From assembly GCF_000719775.1 (NCBI RefSeq), contig NZ_JOHR01000007.1, positions 248,001 through 312,000 of the forward strand: a stretch of DNA of 64,000 nt, given 5' to 3'. Origin of the DNA: Streptomyces sp. NRRL F-5135 (GTDB lineage: Bacteria > Actinomycetota > Actinomycetes > Streptomycetales > Streptomycetaceae). The position numbers were made by a program, and so were the translations under genes. A model generated the notes under the pieces. It did not search any database. It was not told the DNA's origin and worked only from the letters and a program-made list of their open reading frames with translations. Shown in pieces: positions 44,775 to 55,022 of this stretch. Position 1 is the first letter of the stretch, and the number at the start of each line of letters is the position of its first letter.

Positions 44775-44801
44775 CCGGACGCTGTTGGTAACAGCGTCCG
44801 G
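44775..44801. terminator. bidirectional terminator between tetR and katG
   Basis: CCGGACGCTGTT (44775-44786) pairs perfectly with AACAGCGTCCGG (44790-44801) around a GGT loop. Outer GGGCCCG blocks extend the symmetry. Confidence 0.85.
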
Positions 44802-44882
44802 CGAACCGGTCCGGGCCCGATGACCTGTGGCTGGTGTCCTGTGGCTGGTGTCCGTCCGCCTCAGCGACCGAGTGGGGCGTGA

Positions 44883-47159
<2,277 letters not shown>

Positions 47160-47232
47160 TCAACGTGGCTTTTCTCCCGCTGCGTCCTGCCCGTGTCCTG
47201 CCCCTTGGCTGTAACTGGAGCCGATACTACGA

Positions 47233-47245
47233 TGGACGAAGTCCA
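47233..47245. promoter_or_regulatory. candidate Fur/PerR-type operator between katG and furA
   Basis: TGGAC-GAA-GTCCA is a perfect dyad in the AT-richer divergent promoter region, about 70 bases before the fur-family start and 120 bases before the katG start. Confidence 0.55.
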
Positions 47246-47316
47246 AGTCAATACGACAACCACCTCCGGAATTTCTTTCGCAGGGGACTGTCGGACGATG
47301 GTGAAGGCTGGTGGCC

Positions 47317-47733
47317 ATGAGTGACCTGCTGGCACGGCTTCGCGACCGTGGCTGGCGGCTGACCGCCCAGCGCCGGGTCGTCGCCGAGGTGCTCGACGGC
47401 GAACACGTCCACCTCACCGCGGACGACGTGCTCGAGCGCGCCACCGCCCGGCTGCCGGAGATCTCCCGCGCGACCGTCTACAACACGCTGGGCGAGCTGG
47501 TCCTGCTCGGCGAGGTGATCGAGGTGGCCACCGACGGCCGCGCCAAGCGCTACGACCCGAACGCCCACCGGCCGCACCACCACCTGGTGTGCTCCCGCTG
47601 CGGCACCATCCGTGACGTGCGACCGGCCGGCGACCCGCTGGCCGATCTGCCCGCCGGCGAGCGGTTCGGCTTCACCCTCTCCGGCGTCGAGATGACGTAC
47701 CGGGGCGTGTGCCCCGACTGCGCGGGCGGCTGA
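47317..47733 (+). CDS. furA: Fur-family peroxide-responsive repressor (FurA/CatR type)
   Basis: A 138-residue Fur-family protein that represses catalase genes until peroxide oxidises its metal site. The winged helix is WRLTAQRRVVAEVLDGEHVH with ISRATVYNTLGELVLLGEV. The metal-binding HRPHHHLVCSRCG and the structural zinc pair CSRC/CPDC are all present. The start at ATG 47317 is the likeliest; a GTG at 47311 is an alternative. It is divergent from katG, as FurS/CatR genes are in other Streptomyces. Confidence 0.9.
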   Translation: MSDLLARLRDRGWRLTAQRRVVAEVLDGEHVHLTADDVLERATARLPEISRATVYNTLGELVLLGEVIEVATDGRAKRYDPNAHRPHHHLVCSRCGTIRDVRPAGDPLADLPAGERFGFTLSGVEMTYRGVCPDCAGG

Positions 47734-47814
47734 ACCGGAGGCGGCGGCCGGGTGTCTTCCGGCCCGCACCCCTGACGCGAGCCGGACTCGAGCGGGACGA
47801 GAGACGCTCCCCGT

Positions 47815-49308
47815 ATGGTCAGCAAGAGCGGCGAGTCCCCGACAGTCGATGTCAGCCGGAACGCGGACAGTCTCAAGCGAGAGATCACCACCCTCCAGGC
47901 ACTGGGCATCTCGTTCCACCAGATCGTGGGCGGCGGCGTTGTCACGCTCACCGGCGTCGCCATCGCGATCACCGGCGGCGGTGTGCCCATCGCCTATCTG
48001 CTCGCCGCGTTCGCGATCCTTCTCGTCTCGGTCCCGATGGCGACGCTCGGCGCCACGATGCCGGTGCTGGGCGGCAACTACACGTATGCGACGCGGCTGA
48101 TACATCCGCTCGTCGGGTTCGCGAACCTGTGGCTGTTCCTGTTGAACATCACGACGATGAGTCTGTACGGCCTCTCCGCCGGCATCTATCTGCAGAGCCT
48201 CGATCCCTGGTTCGACCCGACCGTCGTCGCGGTCACGATGATCACCGTCTTCGCCGTCGCGAACTTCTTCGGCGCGGCGTTCTCCTCCCGGGTCGGCATC
48301 CTCCTGGCGGTCGTCATGCTGGTCGCGTTCGGCGCCTTCATCGTGATGGGGCTGGCCGACGTGCGATGGGACGACCTGCCGCCGGCGCTTCCGGACGGCC
48401 TGCCGGGTCTCCTCCAGGCGGCGGCGCTCCTCACGTTCGCCACGGGTGGCGCGAGCGTCGTGGCCGAGCTGGGCCGCGAGATGAAGACCCCCGGCCGGTC
48501 CATCCCGATCGCCGTGATCGGCGGCACGCTCTTCGCCGGCGTGCTGTACGTGCTCATCGCCATTCCGGCCGTCGGCGTGCTGCCGATCGACGATGTCGCC
48601 GGGCAGCCGCTGTCGATCGTGGCCAAGACGTTCATGCCGGGCGGCTGGTGGCACTTCTTCCTCGTCGGCGGGGCCGTGCTCGCGGTCGTCGGCACCATGA
48701 ACGCTTCGTTGCTGTGGGGCTCGAAGGGCATTCTCGCGGCGGTCGACGACGGATGGTTCCCCCGGGGCGTCGGCGCGGTCAACAAGCGCTTCGGCACCCC
48801 GCACTGGCTGCTGCTGATCCTCTACGTCCTCGGTGTGGTGCCGGCCTTCGCCGGCATCGAGATGAGTGTGATCGCGTCGGCCGCGTCCTTCATCGGCCAG
48901 GCCGCGCTCATCGTCACCGTGATCGCGTCCGTCCGTGTCCGATACCTGCGCCCTGACCTGTACGCGGTCTCGCCGTTCAAGGTCGCGGCCTGGCTGCACT
49001 GGACGCTCACGGTCGTCGGTGTCGGGTTCCTCCTGTACCAGATGTATCTCCTCCAGCAGAACTTCACCCGGGGCGTGTGGATCGCGGCCATCACCTGGAT
49101 CGCCGCGGGCGCGGCGTGGGGGCTGGTCCGGTACGGGAAGGTGAAGCGCGTCGCCGCCGCCCGGACCGCGGGACGGGCACTCGACGGCCCGGGGTCCGCC
49201 GAGCCGGGGCTCACGGGTCCGGGGCCCGCCGGTCCGGAGTCCGCCGGTGCGGAGCTCGACGGCCCGGCGCCCGCCGTCGAACCCGACGGGGCCCGCCGCC
49301 GGGTCTGA
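47815..49308 (+). CDS. APC-superfamily amino acid permease
   Basis: A 497-residue membrane transporter with about twelve helices. Helix 1 (LQALGISFHQIVGGGVVTLT) contains the discontinuous Gly-rich substrate-binding region typical of APC carriers. Helix 6 carries ALLTFATGGASVVAELGREM, with the GREMKTPGRSIP loop diagnostic of amino acid permeases. The C-terminal 60 residues are a Gly/Pro/Ala-rich cytoplasmic tail with repeated GPGSAEPGLTGPGPAGPES-type units. The start ATG 47815 has no clear ribosome binding site. The substrate is not predictable, and there is no obvious tie to furA upstream. Confidence 0.87.
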   Translation: MVSKSGESPTVDVSRNADSLKREITTLQALGISFHQIVGGGVVTLTGVAIAITGGGVPIAYLLAAFAILLVSVPMATLGATMPVLGGNYTYATRLIHPLVGFANLWLFLLNITTMSLYGLSAGIYLQSLDPWFDPTVVAVTMITVFAVANFFGAAFSSRVGILLAVVMLVAFGAFIVMGLADVRWDDLPPALPDGLPGLLQAAALLTFATGGASVVAELGREMKTPGRSIPIAVIGGTLFAGVLYVLIAIPAVGVLPIDDVAGQPLSIVAKTFMPGGWWHFFLVGGAVLAVVGTMNASLLWGSKGILAAVDDGWFPRGVGAVNKRFGTPHWLLLILYVLGVVPAFAGIEMSVIASAASFIGQAALIVTVIASVRVRYLRPDLYAVSPFKVAAWLHWTLTVVGVGFLLYQMYLLQQNFTRGVWIAAITWIAAGAAWGLVRYGKVKRVAAARTAGRALDGPGSAEPGLTGPGPAGPESAGAELDGPAPAVEPDGARRRV

Positions 49309-49473
49309 CGCGGACCGCCGCGGCCGGAGCTGCGATTGGCAGCCGCCGGAACTGTCCGCGTCGATGCCCATCGTCACCGGGCGGCCGTCGTACGCGGTGC
49401 GGTACCGGCCCTGCGGGACTCCCGTCCCCAGGGCCGCGTGTTTCCGGTCGTCGCGGCGGTCCGCCGGCCGTGA

Positions 49474-51480
49474 CTACCCGGCCGGGGCCGCCGCCGTCAG
49501 GCCCAGGCTGTACGTCCCGGTCTTCAGTGAGTTGGGGGCGACGGTCAGGGTGTACGTGCCGTCCGCCGGGAGTGCGGCCAGGGCGTACGAGACCGCGGTC
49601 GCGCTCATCGTGCGGCCGTCGACCAGCCACTTGCCGTCCGGGCCGAAGACGGACAACTGCCAGGCGGCCGGGGGCTTTTCCAGGCCGAGGGTGAGCTTCT
49701 GGCCCTTGGTGCCGGTGAACGTGTAGTGCGCGTTCTGGCCGGCCGTGGCGATCGTGACGCTCTTGCGGATGCCGCTCGTCGTCAGCGTGCCGCCGTTCAC
49801 GTCCGGGAGGAGCGTGGCCTTGGTCGTGCCGGTGACGGGTTCCTTGGGGCGTACCAGCAGCCGGTGGGCGCCCGAGGCCAGGGGCGCGCGCAGGTCGGCG
49901 TCGAAGGCCGACTTGCTCAGCGAACCGAGGTCTTCCTCCGTACCGTCCGGCGTTCGGTGGATCACGTCCGACGACTTGGCGAAGGTCGTTCCGTCGAAGA
50001 CGACGGCCGCGCCGGAGCCCACCGCGGCGTTGACCGTGAACTCCAGTTGCTGCCCGGGGCGGGTGATCTTGCCGGTGACGGACGGCGTGCTCGCCGACAA
50101 CGTGCCGGCGTTCACCGGCTTCGACAGCCACAGCGTCAGCGCGCCCGTCGCGGCCTTGGACGGTTCCAGGACGAGTGTGTAACGCGAGCCGGCCGTCAGG
50201 CCCGTCAGGTAGTAGGCCTCCGCCGACTTCGCCGACGCCCGGCCGAGAAGCGTTCCGGTGTCGCTGTCCTTCCCGTCCGGCCCGATCAGCCGGATCTCCG
50301 TCGACTCGGCGACCGTGTTCGCGGTGACCGCCAGCCCGAGCGTGGCGCTGTCCGGCGCGGTGAACCGGGCCCGTACCCGCTGTCCCGCGCGGGCGAGCGT
50401 CACCGCCTGCTCCGCGCCGTCGACGGTCACGGTGGGCTGGACGTCGGCGGACAGGGTCAGGTTCAGCGTGCCCACCGCGCCTCGGTAGGCGTCCAGGACG
50501 ACCGTGTACGTGCCGGTCTCAGGGAGGGCGGCCAGCGGGATCGTGGTCGAGGACCCCGACGAGACGTTCGTCCCGTCCACGACCTTGGCCCCGGACGGCG
50601 CGGTCACGGTCACGTCGACGAACTCGGTGAACGTGTTGCCGGTGAAGCCGAGGGAGAGGTTGGCCCCCGCCTGCGCCTGGAAGCCGGTCTCCGCGTTCTG
50701 CCCGGCCCGGGTGACCGTGACGGCCGTCGGGGCCGCGCTGGTGGTCAGCGGGGCAAGGGCTACGGGGCTGGCCAGAGTGAGGGCGATCGTGCCGGTGGCG
50801 TTACCGTCGCCGGGGCGCACGACGAGTGTGTACGTGCCAGTGGCGGGCAGGGCCGGGCCGTCCCATTGGGCCCGGCGAGCGTGAAGGACTCCGGGGACTC
50901 GGCGGTGTGTCCGCCCGTCGTCACGGAGACGTTTCCGTTGCCTGCCGCTGGTGGCACCTTGACCTTCAGACGGGTCGCCGACACCGACACCACGTCGGCC
51001 GTTGTTCCGCCGAAGGAGACGGTGTTGGCGGCGGCCTCCGTGGCGAAACCGGTACCGGCGAGCGTGACAGTCGCGCCGACGGCGGCCCGTACAGGAACGA
51101 GTGAGAGGACCGACAGGTCGGTGGAGGGGAATCGGTCTACACCGAGCCTGTTGCCCGCCTCGTCGTAGCGGTAACGGGCAGTTTCACCATCGGGGTCGGT
51201 CACCCCGACCCGACGCCTGGCCGCGTCGTAGGCGTAGATCCCGTCGCGGATCGCCGAAGCGGGCGCCGAGGCACGCGCTCGCGGTCCTGGCGCCGCGTCA
51301 CCCGCCTGCGACGCGGCATGGCGCGCGCCGGGATCCGGGGCCGAGTCCTGGGGCTCGGGCGCCGTGGACGCCGGGGTCGGAGGCGCCTGGGGCGCGGGTG
51401 CCGCCTGGGCCGGTACGAGACCGACCGAGAGCGCCAGTGTCAGCGCGCCGACCGCCAGCGCCTGCCATCGGGTGGATCAC
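49474..51480 (-). pseudogene. frameshifted remnant of a secreted YD-repeat/TIG (wall-associated) protein
   Basis: Three pieces in different frames form one degraded gene. First, a signal-peptide-like stretch (RWQALAVGALTLALSVGLVP, then Ala/Pro-rich) begins near 51467, but an in-frame TGA sits just before it and no start codon precedes it. Second, in the same frame, come a YD-repeat fragment (YDEAGNRLGV) and an IPT/TIG domain (VGATVTLAGTGFATEAAANT), to about 50870. Third, after a frame change within the next module (LPATGTYTLVVRPGDGNATG), five or so 80-100-residue beta-rich modules each end in TGTYTLVL-like strands, to 49474. Large Rhs/YD proteins normally exceed 1500 residues, so the central repeats appear to have been lost. 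Confidence 0.65.
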
Positions 51481-51786
51481 CGGCGACGTATGGAATGTGT
51501 GGAACGATCTCTTCGGAAACGCTCGCCGTGCATGCGCACGCGCCCTCCCCGGAGCGACACAGAACGGGCTCACGAAAGAGCCACGCGAAATACACAAGAC
51601 CCACACCCCCCGTGCGGGCCGTCACGACATACACACAAAGAGTTGCCGCCGACACTCCCTTATCGGCGAGTACACGCCAATAAGCGACGACGAAAACGGC
51701 CTGTCCGGCCGGACGTGGCGTCCGGCCGGACAGGCCGTTTCCGTCGTGCGTGGGTTCCCGCCCCTGGGGTGCGCCGCGGGGAGAGC
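51481..51786. other. 306-base intergenic region upstream of the degraded YD-repeat gene
   Basis: Holds the terminator at 51694-51740. The rest (51490-51690) is relatively AT-rich with runs such as AAATACACAAGACC and probably contained the promoter of the degraded secreted protein. No supported ORF. Confidence 0.55.
51694..51740. terminator. 21-base-stem hairpin terminator
   Basis: The left arm 51694-51714 (AAACGGCCTGTCCGGCCGGAC less its last base) pairs perfectly with 51720-51740 around a 5-base loop. It is placed 47 bases past the stop of the DUF2267 gene, closing the minus-strand stress/gas-vesicle region. Confidence 0.9.
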
Positions 51787-52236
51787 TCAGGCCGCCCGGG
51801 CGAGTTCGGCGCGGCCGAACAAGAGGGCGTAGCCCTGCGGGAGTTGAGCGAGGATGCGAGCCAGGAGGTCCGGGCCGGCGAGCTCGCCGACCGGGGCGAG
51901 GACGGCTCCGGCGTCCCAGCGGGTGGTCGCGAGTGTGCCGCCGGTGCGGGAGGCGAGGTCCTTCACGAAGGACCAGCCGGTGACGGGTTCGACGACCGGG
52001 ATCTGGGCGGTGAGAACGAGCGCGGCCTCGACGGGGAGGCGGGCCGCGAGTTCGACCCGTTCGTCGCCGGTGAGCTGCCGGCCGAGCGCGGCCAGCACCG
52101 CGCGCACGGCCGTCTCGGCCCGTTCACGCGTGGGGTACGCGCCTTCGTACCGCACTTTCTCCAGCAGCTGCTCGAACGTCATGACCTGGAGCGGCCTGGC
52201 CTCCGCGGAACGGTTCGGTGCGGGCTGGGTGACCAT
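51787..52236 (-). CDS. DUF2267 domain-containing protein
   Basis: A 149-residue protein. After a 20-residue lead, the DUF2267 fold begins (MTFEQLLEKVRYEGAYPTRE, RAVLAALGRQLTGDERVELA, ARLPVEAALVLTAQIP). The second half resembles related Streptomyces proteins (VTGWSFVKDLASRTGGTLAT, LAQLPQGYALLFGRAEL). Two similar helical halves suggest a duplicated four-helix unit. Function unknown; these genes often lie by heat-shock or gas-vesicle loci. It follows hsp18 by about 125 bases, separated by a hairpin and two 29-base direct repeats. Confidence 0.8.
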   Translation of the reverse strand: MVTQPAPNRSAEARPLQVMTFEQLLEKVRYEGAYPTRERAETAVRAVLAALGRQLTGDERVELAARLPVEAALVLTAQIPVVEPVTGWSFVKDLASRTGGTLATTRWDAGAVLAPVGELAGPDLLARILAQLPQGYALLFGRAELARAA

Positions 52237-52271
52237 CGGTGACGCGATCGCCTTTCTCTTCCTGTCTTCGT

Positions 52272-52329
52272 TTGTTCCGGCACGGGTGCCGACTCTTCTC
52301 TTGTTCCGGCATGGGTGCCGACGCCCGTC
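52272..52329. repeat. two 29-base direct repeats between hsp18 and the DUF2267 gene
   Basis: Units at 52272-52300 and 52301-52329 share TTGTTCCGGCAYGGGTGCCG. Each contains a small GGCAC/GTGCC-type dyad. Adjacent to the hsp18 terminator hairpin. Confidence 0.65.
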
Positions 52330-52354
52330 CGGGCCCGGGGTGCCCCGGGCCCGG
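52329..52354 (-). terminator. hsp18 terminator hairpin
   Basis: CCGGGCCCGGGG (52329-52340) pairs perfectly with CCCCGGGCCCGG (52343-52354) across a 2-base loop, just past the hsp18 stop at 52363. Confidence 0.8.
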
Positions 52355-52362
52355 ACCAGTGG

Positions 52363-52797
52363 TCAGGCCCCCAGCTGCTCGCGCCGGGGCTGCCCGCCGA
52401 CGGCGATCTTGCGCGGCTTGGCGCGCTCGGCGACGGGGATGCGCAAGGTCAGGACTCCCGCGTCGTAGTCGGCTCTGATGCGCTCCGTGTCCAGGGTGTC
52501 GGACAGCAGGAGCCGGCGCGAGAAGACACCCAGAGGCCGCTCCGAGACCTCATGCCGCACGTCCTCGGCCGTGGCGACCGGGCGGCGCTCGGCCTTGACC
52601 GTCAGCGCGTTCCGCTCGACGTCGATGTCGATCGCGTCCGGGGAGACGCCGGGCACATCGAGCACGATCACGTACTCCTCGCCCTCGCGGTAGGCGTCCA
52701 TCGGCATCGCGGCCGGCCGGGACCAGGTGCCCGTCGCCCCCATGAACTGGTGGGCGATCCGGTCGAAGTCGCGGAAGGGATCGGTGTGCATCAGCAT
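52363..52797 (-). CDS. hsp18: Hsp20/alpha-crystallin small heat-shock protein (Hsp18 type)
   Basis: A 144-residue holdase chaperone. The alpha-crystallin domain spans about residues 30-130 (YREGEEYVIVLDVPGVSPDA with IDIDVERNALTVKAERR and GVFSRRLLLSDTLD). The conserved closing motif DAGVLTLRIPVAE is followed by a short C-terminal tail. The first ATG (52797) is 9 bases after GGAGG; a second ATG lies two codons later. Upstream are two TGTCATC-N5-GATGACA-type boxes and, divergently, a rheA-like gene. This is the S. albus Hsp18/RheA thermosensor arrangement. It sits at the distal end of the gas-vesicle region. Confidence 0.93.
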   Translation of the reverse strand: MLMHTDPFRDFDRIAHQFMGATGTWSRPAAMPMDAYREGEEYVIVLDVPGVSPDAIDIDVERNALTVKAERRPVATAEDVRHEVSERPLGVFSRRLLLSDTLDTERIRADYDAGVLTLRIPVAERAKPRKIAVGGQPRREQLGA

Positions 52798-52869
52798 CGG
52801 GAAACACCTCCAGTGCGTCGGATTCAGGCAGTTGCTGCCCATGCGCTTCGCCTGGACACCGTTGTAACA

Positions 52870-52914
52870 TGTCATCGAGACGACGACAAGCGAGATGTCA
52901 TTCGATGGATGACA
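52870..52914. promoter_or_regulatory. two RheA-type operators between hsp18 and rheA
   Basis: Site 1 is TGTCATC-GAGAC-GACGACA (52870-52888) and site 2 is TGTCATT-CGATG-GATGACA (52896-52914). The known RheA target is TGTCATC-N5-GATGACA; each site has one mismatch. Centres are 26 bases apart and the pair is placed symmetrically, 73 bases from each divergent start codon. Confidence 0.82.
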
Positions 52915-52986
52915 TGCCCCGGCGCCGCGGCACTTCGGGGCGGCGTTTCGGGCGACACTCGGACGACACCTGACGGAGGAGGTTCC

Positions 52987-53778
52987 ATGACCGGAGCGGA
53001 CCAGCCGGCCCGGCCGCACAGGACCGGCCTCACCCCCGCGTCCTTCTTCGCGGCGGCGGCGGCCCTGAGCACCATCGACGACGCCGTGCGCACGGCCCAG
53101 AACGTGCGGGACGGCGAGCCCTTCGACGGGGACGCGGACGGGCGCTCAGGTGCCGGCCCGGTCTCCGGTGGCGCGCCGGCCTCCGGTGGCCGGCCCTCCG
53201 GCCGCCGGGGCGACGGCCCGGACGCCCCCGGACGGACCAGTACCGAGCAGGCACTGGCCGCGCTGCTCCTGCTGCGCGAGGTACGGGACCAGCTCGCCGA
53301 CTGGGAGCCGAGGCTGATCGAGGCGGCCCGCGACGCGGGCGCGAGCTGGGCGGAGCTCGCGCACCCGCTCGGCGTCGCCAGCCGCCAGGCCGCCGAGCGC
53401 CGCTATCTGCGCGTACGCCCCGGGTCCCCCGGCTCCACCGGCGAGGAGCGGGTGCGAGCCACCCGCGACCGTCGGGCCGCCGACCGTACCGTCACGGCCT
53501 GGGCCCGGGGCAACGCCGCGGATCTGCGCCGGCTCGCCGGGCAGATCACCGCGCTCACCGACCTGCCTCCGGACGCCGAGGTTCCGCTGGCCCATCTCAC
53601 CCGCGCGCTCGGCGCCGACGACGCCGCCGGTCTCGTCGGCCCGCTGGCCGGCACGTACACGTACCTGGCGGGCCGCCATCCCGACCTCGCGAACCGCGTG
53701 GACACCGTCACCCGCCACACCGGCCGGCTGCGCGAGGGCGGCGCCAGGGGTACGACGGGGGGCACCGGCGCCGGGTGA
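52987..53778 (+). CDS. rheA: RheA-like Hsp18 transcriptional regulator
   Basis: A 263-residue regulator resembling proteins annotated as HSP18 transcriptional regulators. The N-terminal TPASFFAAAAALSTIDDAVR and a Gly/Pro-rich linker (about 55-85) are followed by LAALLLLREVRDQLADWEPR and the helix-turn-helix-like ARDAGASWAELAHPLGVASR with AAERRYLRVRPG. The C terminus is basic. The ATG follows GGAGGAGG. Its position opposite hsp18 across two RheA boxes strongly implies heat-labile autorepression, as described for S. albus RheA. The naming relies on context as much as on similarity, since I could not align it. Confidence 0.75.
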   Translation: MTGADQPARPHRTGLTPASFFAAAAALSTIDDAVRTAQNVRDGEPFDGDADGRSGAGPVSGGAPASGGRPSGRRGDGPDAPGRTSTEQALAALLLLREVRDQLADWEPRLIEAARDAGASWAELAHPLGVASRQAAERRYLRVRPGSPGSTGEERVRATRDRRAADRTVTAWARGNAADLRRLAGQITALTDLPPDAEVPLAHLTRALGADDAAGLVGPLAGTYTYLAGRHPDLANRVDTVTRHTGRLREGGARGTTGGTGAG

Positions 53779-53834
53779 GGGCGCGAGCGGGGATCCGCCT
53801 TTCCCCGTGCCGGACGGGGCCGGAACCGGGGCGG

Positions 53835-54284
53835 TCAGATGCGGCCGTGGGTGAGCCGGGTGAGGGGGCCGGTGAGCGGGCCGGCCTTCGCCTTGGCCGT
53901 GTGGCGGCCCGCGGCGAACGCCGCTCCCGCCACGCCCACCAGTCCTGCTCCCGCCCCGGCCGCGATGGCCTTGCGGTGCTTGAGGACCGCCCAGGTGGCG
54001 CCGGCCGTGGTGGCGACCTTGCCGGTCGCGGCCACGGCGGCCTGACGGCCGCTCTCGATGCCGACGGCCGCCGCCCGTCCCGCGCGCTTGGTCGCCGTAC
54101 CGGCCGACCGCGCGCCCGACTCCGTCGCCTCCTTGGCGTCGTGCGCCGCCGACTCGGCCGCCGCCTTCTCCTCCTTGGCCGTGGACTGCGCGGTCCGAGC
54201 GGCCTGCCGCCCCTTGGCGGTCATCGCCCTGGGAGCCGTCGTCGAATCCGTCGTCTTCGCGTTCTTGCGTTCTTCATTACTCAT
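53835..54284 (-). CDS. Ala/Lys-rich helical protein at the distal end of the gvp cluster
   Basis: A 149-residue basic protein without a recognised domain. Residues 1-85 are highly charged and Ala-rich (SNEERKNAKTTDS, TAKEEKAAAESAAHDAKEAT), probably a long coiled coil. Residues 95-130 are hydrophobic and Gly/Ala-rich (AIAAGAGAGLVGVAGAAFAA), likely one membrane or vesicle-surface segment. A basic end HTAKAKAGPLTGPLTR follows. It lies 61 bases after gvpK on the same strand, so it is probably part of the gvp transcript. The start at ATG 54284 has only a weak AGGCAAGG in front. Confidence 0.68.
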   Translation of the reverse strand: MSNEERKNAKTTDSTTAPRAMTAKGRQAARTAQSTAKEEKAAAESAAHDAKEATESGARSAGTATKRAGRAAAVGIESGRQAAVAATGKVATTAGATWAVLKHRKAIAAGAGAGLVGVAGAAFAAGRHTAKAKAGPLTGPLTRLTHGRI

Positions 54285-54345
54285 ATTGATCGCCTTGCCT
54301 CTCGACTCTCCTCGAAACACCGCGTGTTCAGTCCGGCCAGTCGGA

Positions 54346-54789
54346 TCAGTCCGCACGCGGCAACAGTGAACCCAGCGGCCCCAGGTCCAGATTGAGATCG
54401 TTCATCGTCAGTCCGTACCGCTCGCACAGTTCGGACATCCGGTCCTGGAGGATCATGAGCGTCATCCCGATCCGCTCTTCCTGATCCTCCGTCAGGTCGC
54501 CTTGGTCGACGCGGTGCAGGGCCGTGCGTTCCATGAGCTGGCGCAGCAGTTCCACAATGGTCAACACCAGCTTGATCAGGTCGCGTTCCACCGTGTCCGG
54601 GTCCGTCCTCAGCCTCTGTGCGACCTCGCTGTCGGGGCGCGGTTCGCCGGGACCGGCCGGTACCAGGTCGAAGGCACGGGCCGCCGCCCGGGCCGCCTCG
54701 GCGAACGCCTCGGACGGCCCTGCCGTCCCCGGCGGCCGCGGTGGCTCCCGTGTGTCCGGAAGACGCGGTGGCTCATGTCGCACGGTCAT
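54346..54789 (-). CDS. gvpK: gas vesicle protein GvpK
   Basis: A 147-residue accessory protein of gas-vesicle assembly. The GvpK core is clear: VERDLIKLVLTIVELLRQLM then ERTALHRVDQGDLTEDQEER and IGMTLMILQDRMSELCERYG followed by LTMNDLNLDLGPLGSLL. A 50-residue Pro/Ala-rich N-terminal lead precedes it. The ATG follows AGGAG at 5 bases. It is the last canonical gene in the gvpO-A-F-G-Y-Z-J-L-S-K order, 23 bases after gvpS. Confidence 0.93.
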   Translation of the reverse strand: MTVRHEPPRLPDTREPPRPPGTAGPSEAFAEAARAAARAFDLVPAGPGEPRPDSEVAQRLRTDPDTVERDLIKLVLTIVELLRQLMERTALHRVDQGDLTEDQEERIGMTLMILQDRMSELCERYGLTMNDLNLDLGPLGSLLPRAD

Positions 54790-54812
54790 GTTCTCCTGCT
54801 CCTCGTCCGTCC

Positions 54813-55022
54813 TCACCACGGCGCGGGGTCGTCCGGAGTGATCGAGTGGATGACCGCCCGCAGATTGATCCGCACCAGGTCCACGTCGGCCACGGACAGC
54901 ACCAGGTCCCCGGTGAGGACCGCGCCGCCGGTCAGCAGGCGGTCCAGGATGTCGATGAGGGCGACCTGGCGACCCGCCAGGTCGCCCAGGCCCGGCAGGG
55001 ACTCCTCCCCGTCGCCGATCAC
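54813..55022 (-). CDS. gvpS: gas vesicle protein GvpS (GvpA/J-like minor protein)
   Basis: A 69-residue GvpA-fold protein. It has QVALIDILDRLLTGGAVLTG followed by DLVLSVADVDLVRINLRAVI, matching the helix-strand-strand-helix of GvpA/J/M proteins, but with charged flanks typical of minor shell or nucleation components. It is named GvpS by its position in the Streptomyces gvp order. The ATG overlaps the gvpL stop by 4 bases, showing translational coupling. Confidence 0.88.
   Translation of the reverse strand: MIGDGEESLPGLGDLAGRQVALIDILDRLLTGGAVLTGDLVLSVADVDLVRINLRAVIHSITPDDPAPW

Noticed and set aside
49726..51168. 480-codon plus-strand open frame across the YD-repeat remnant
   Set aside because: It covers sequence whose domains are clear on the minus strand. 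The plus-strand translation is Arg/Gly-rich with no motif.
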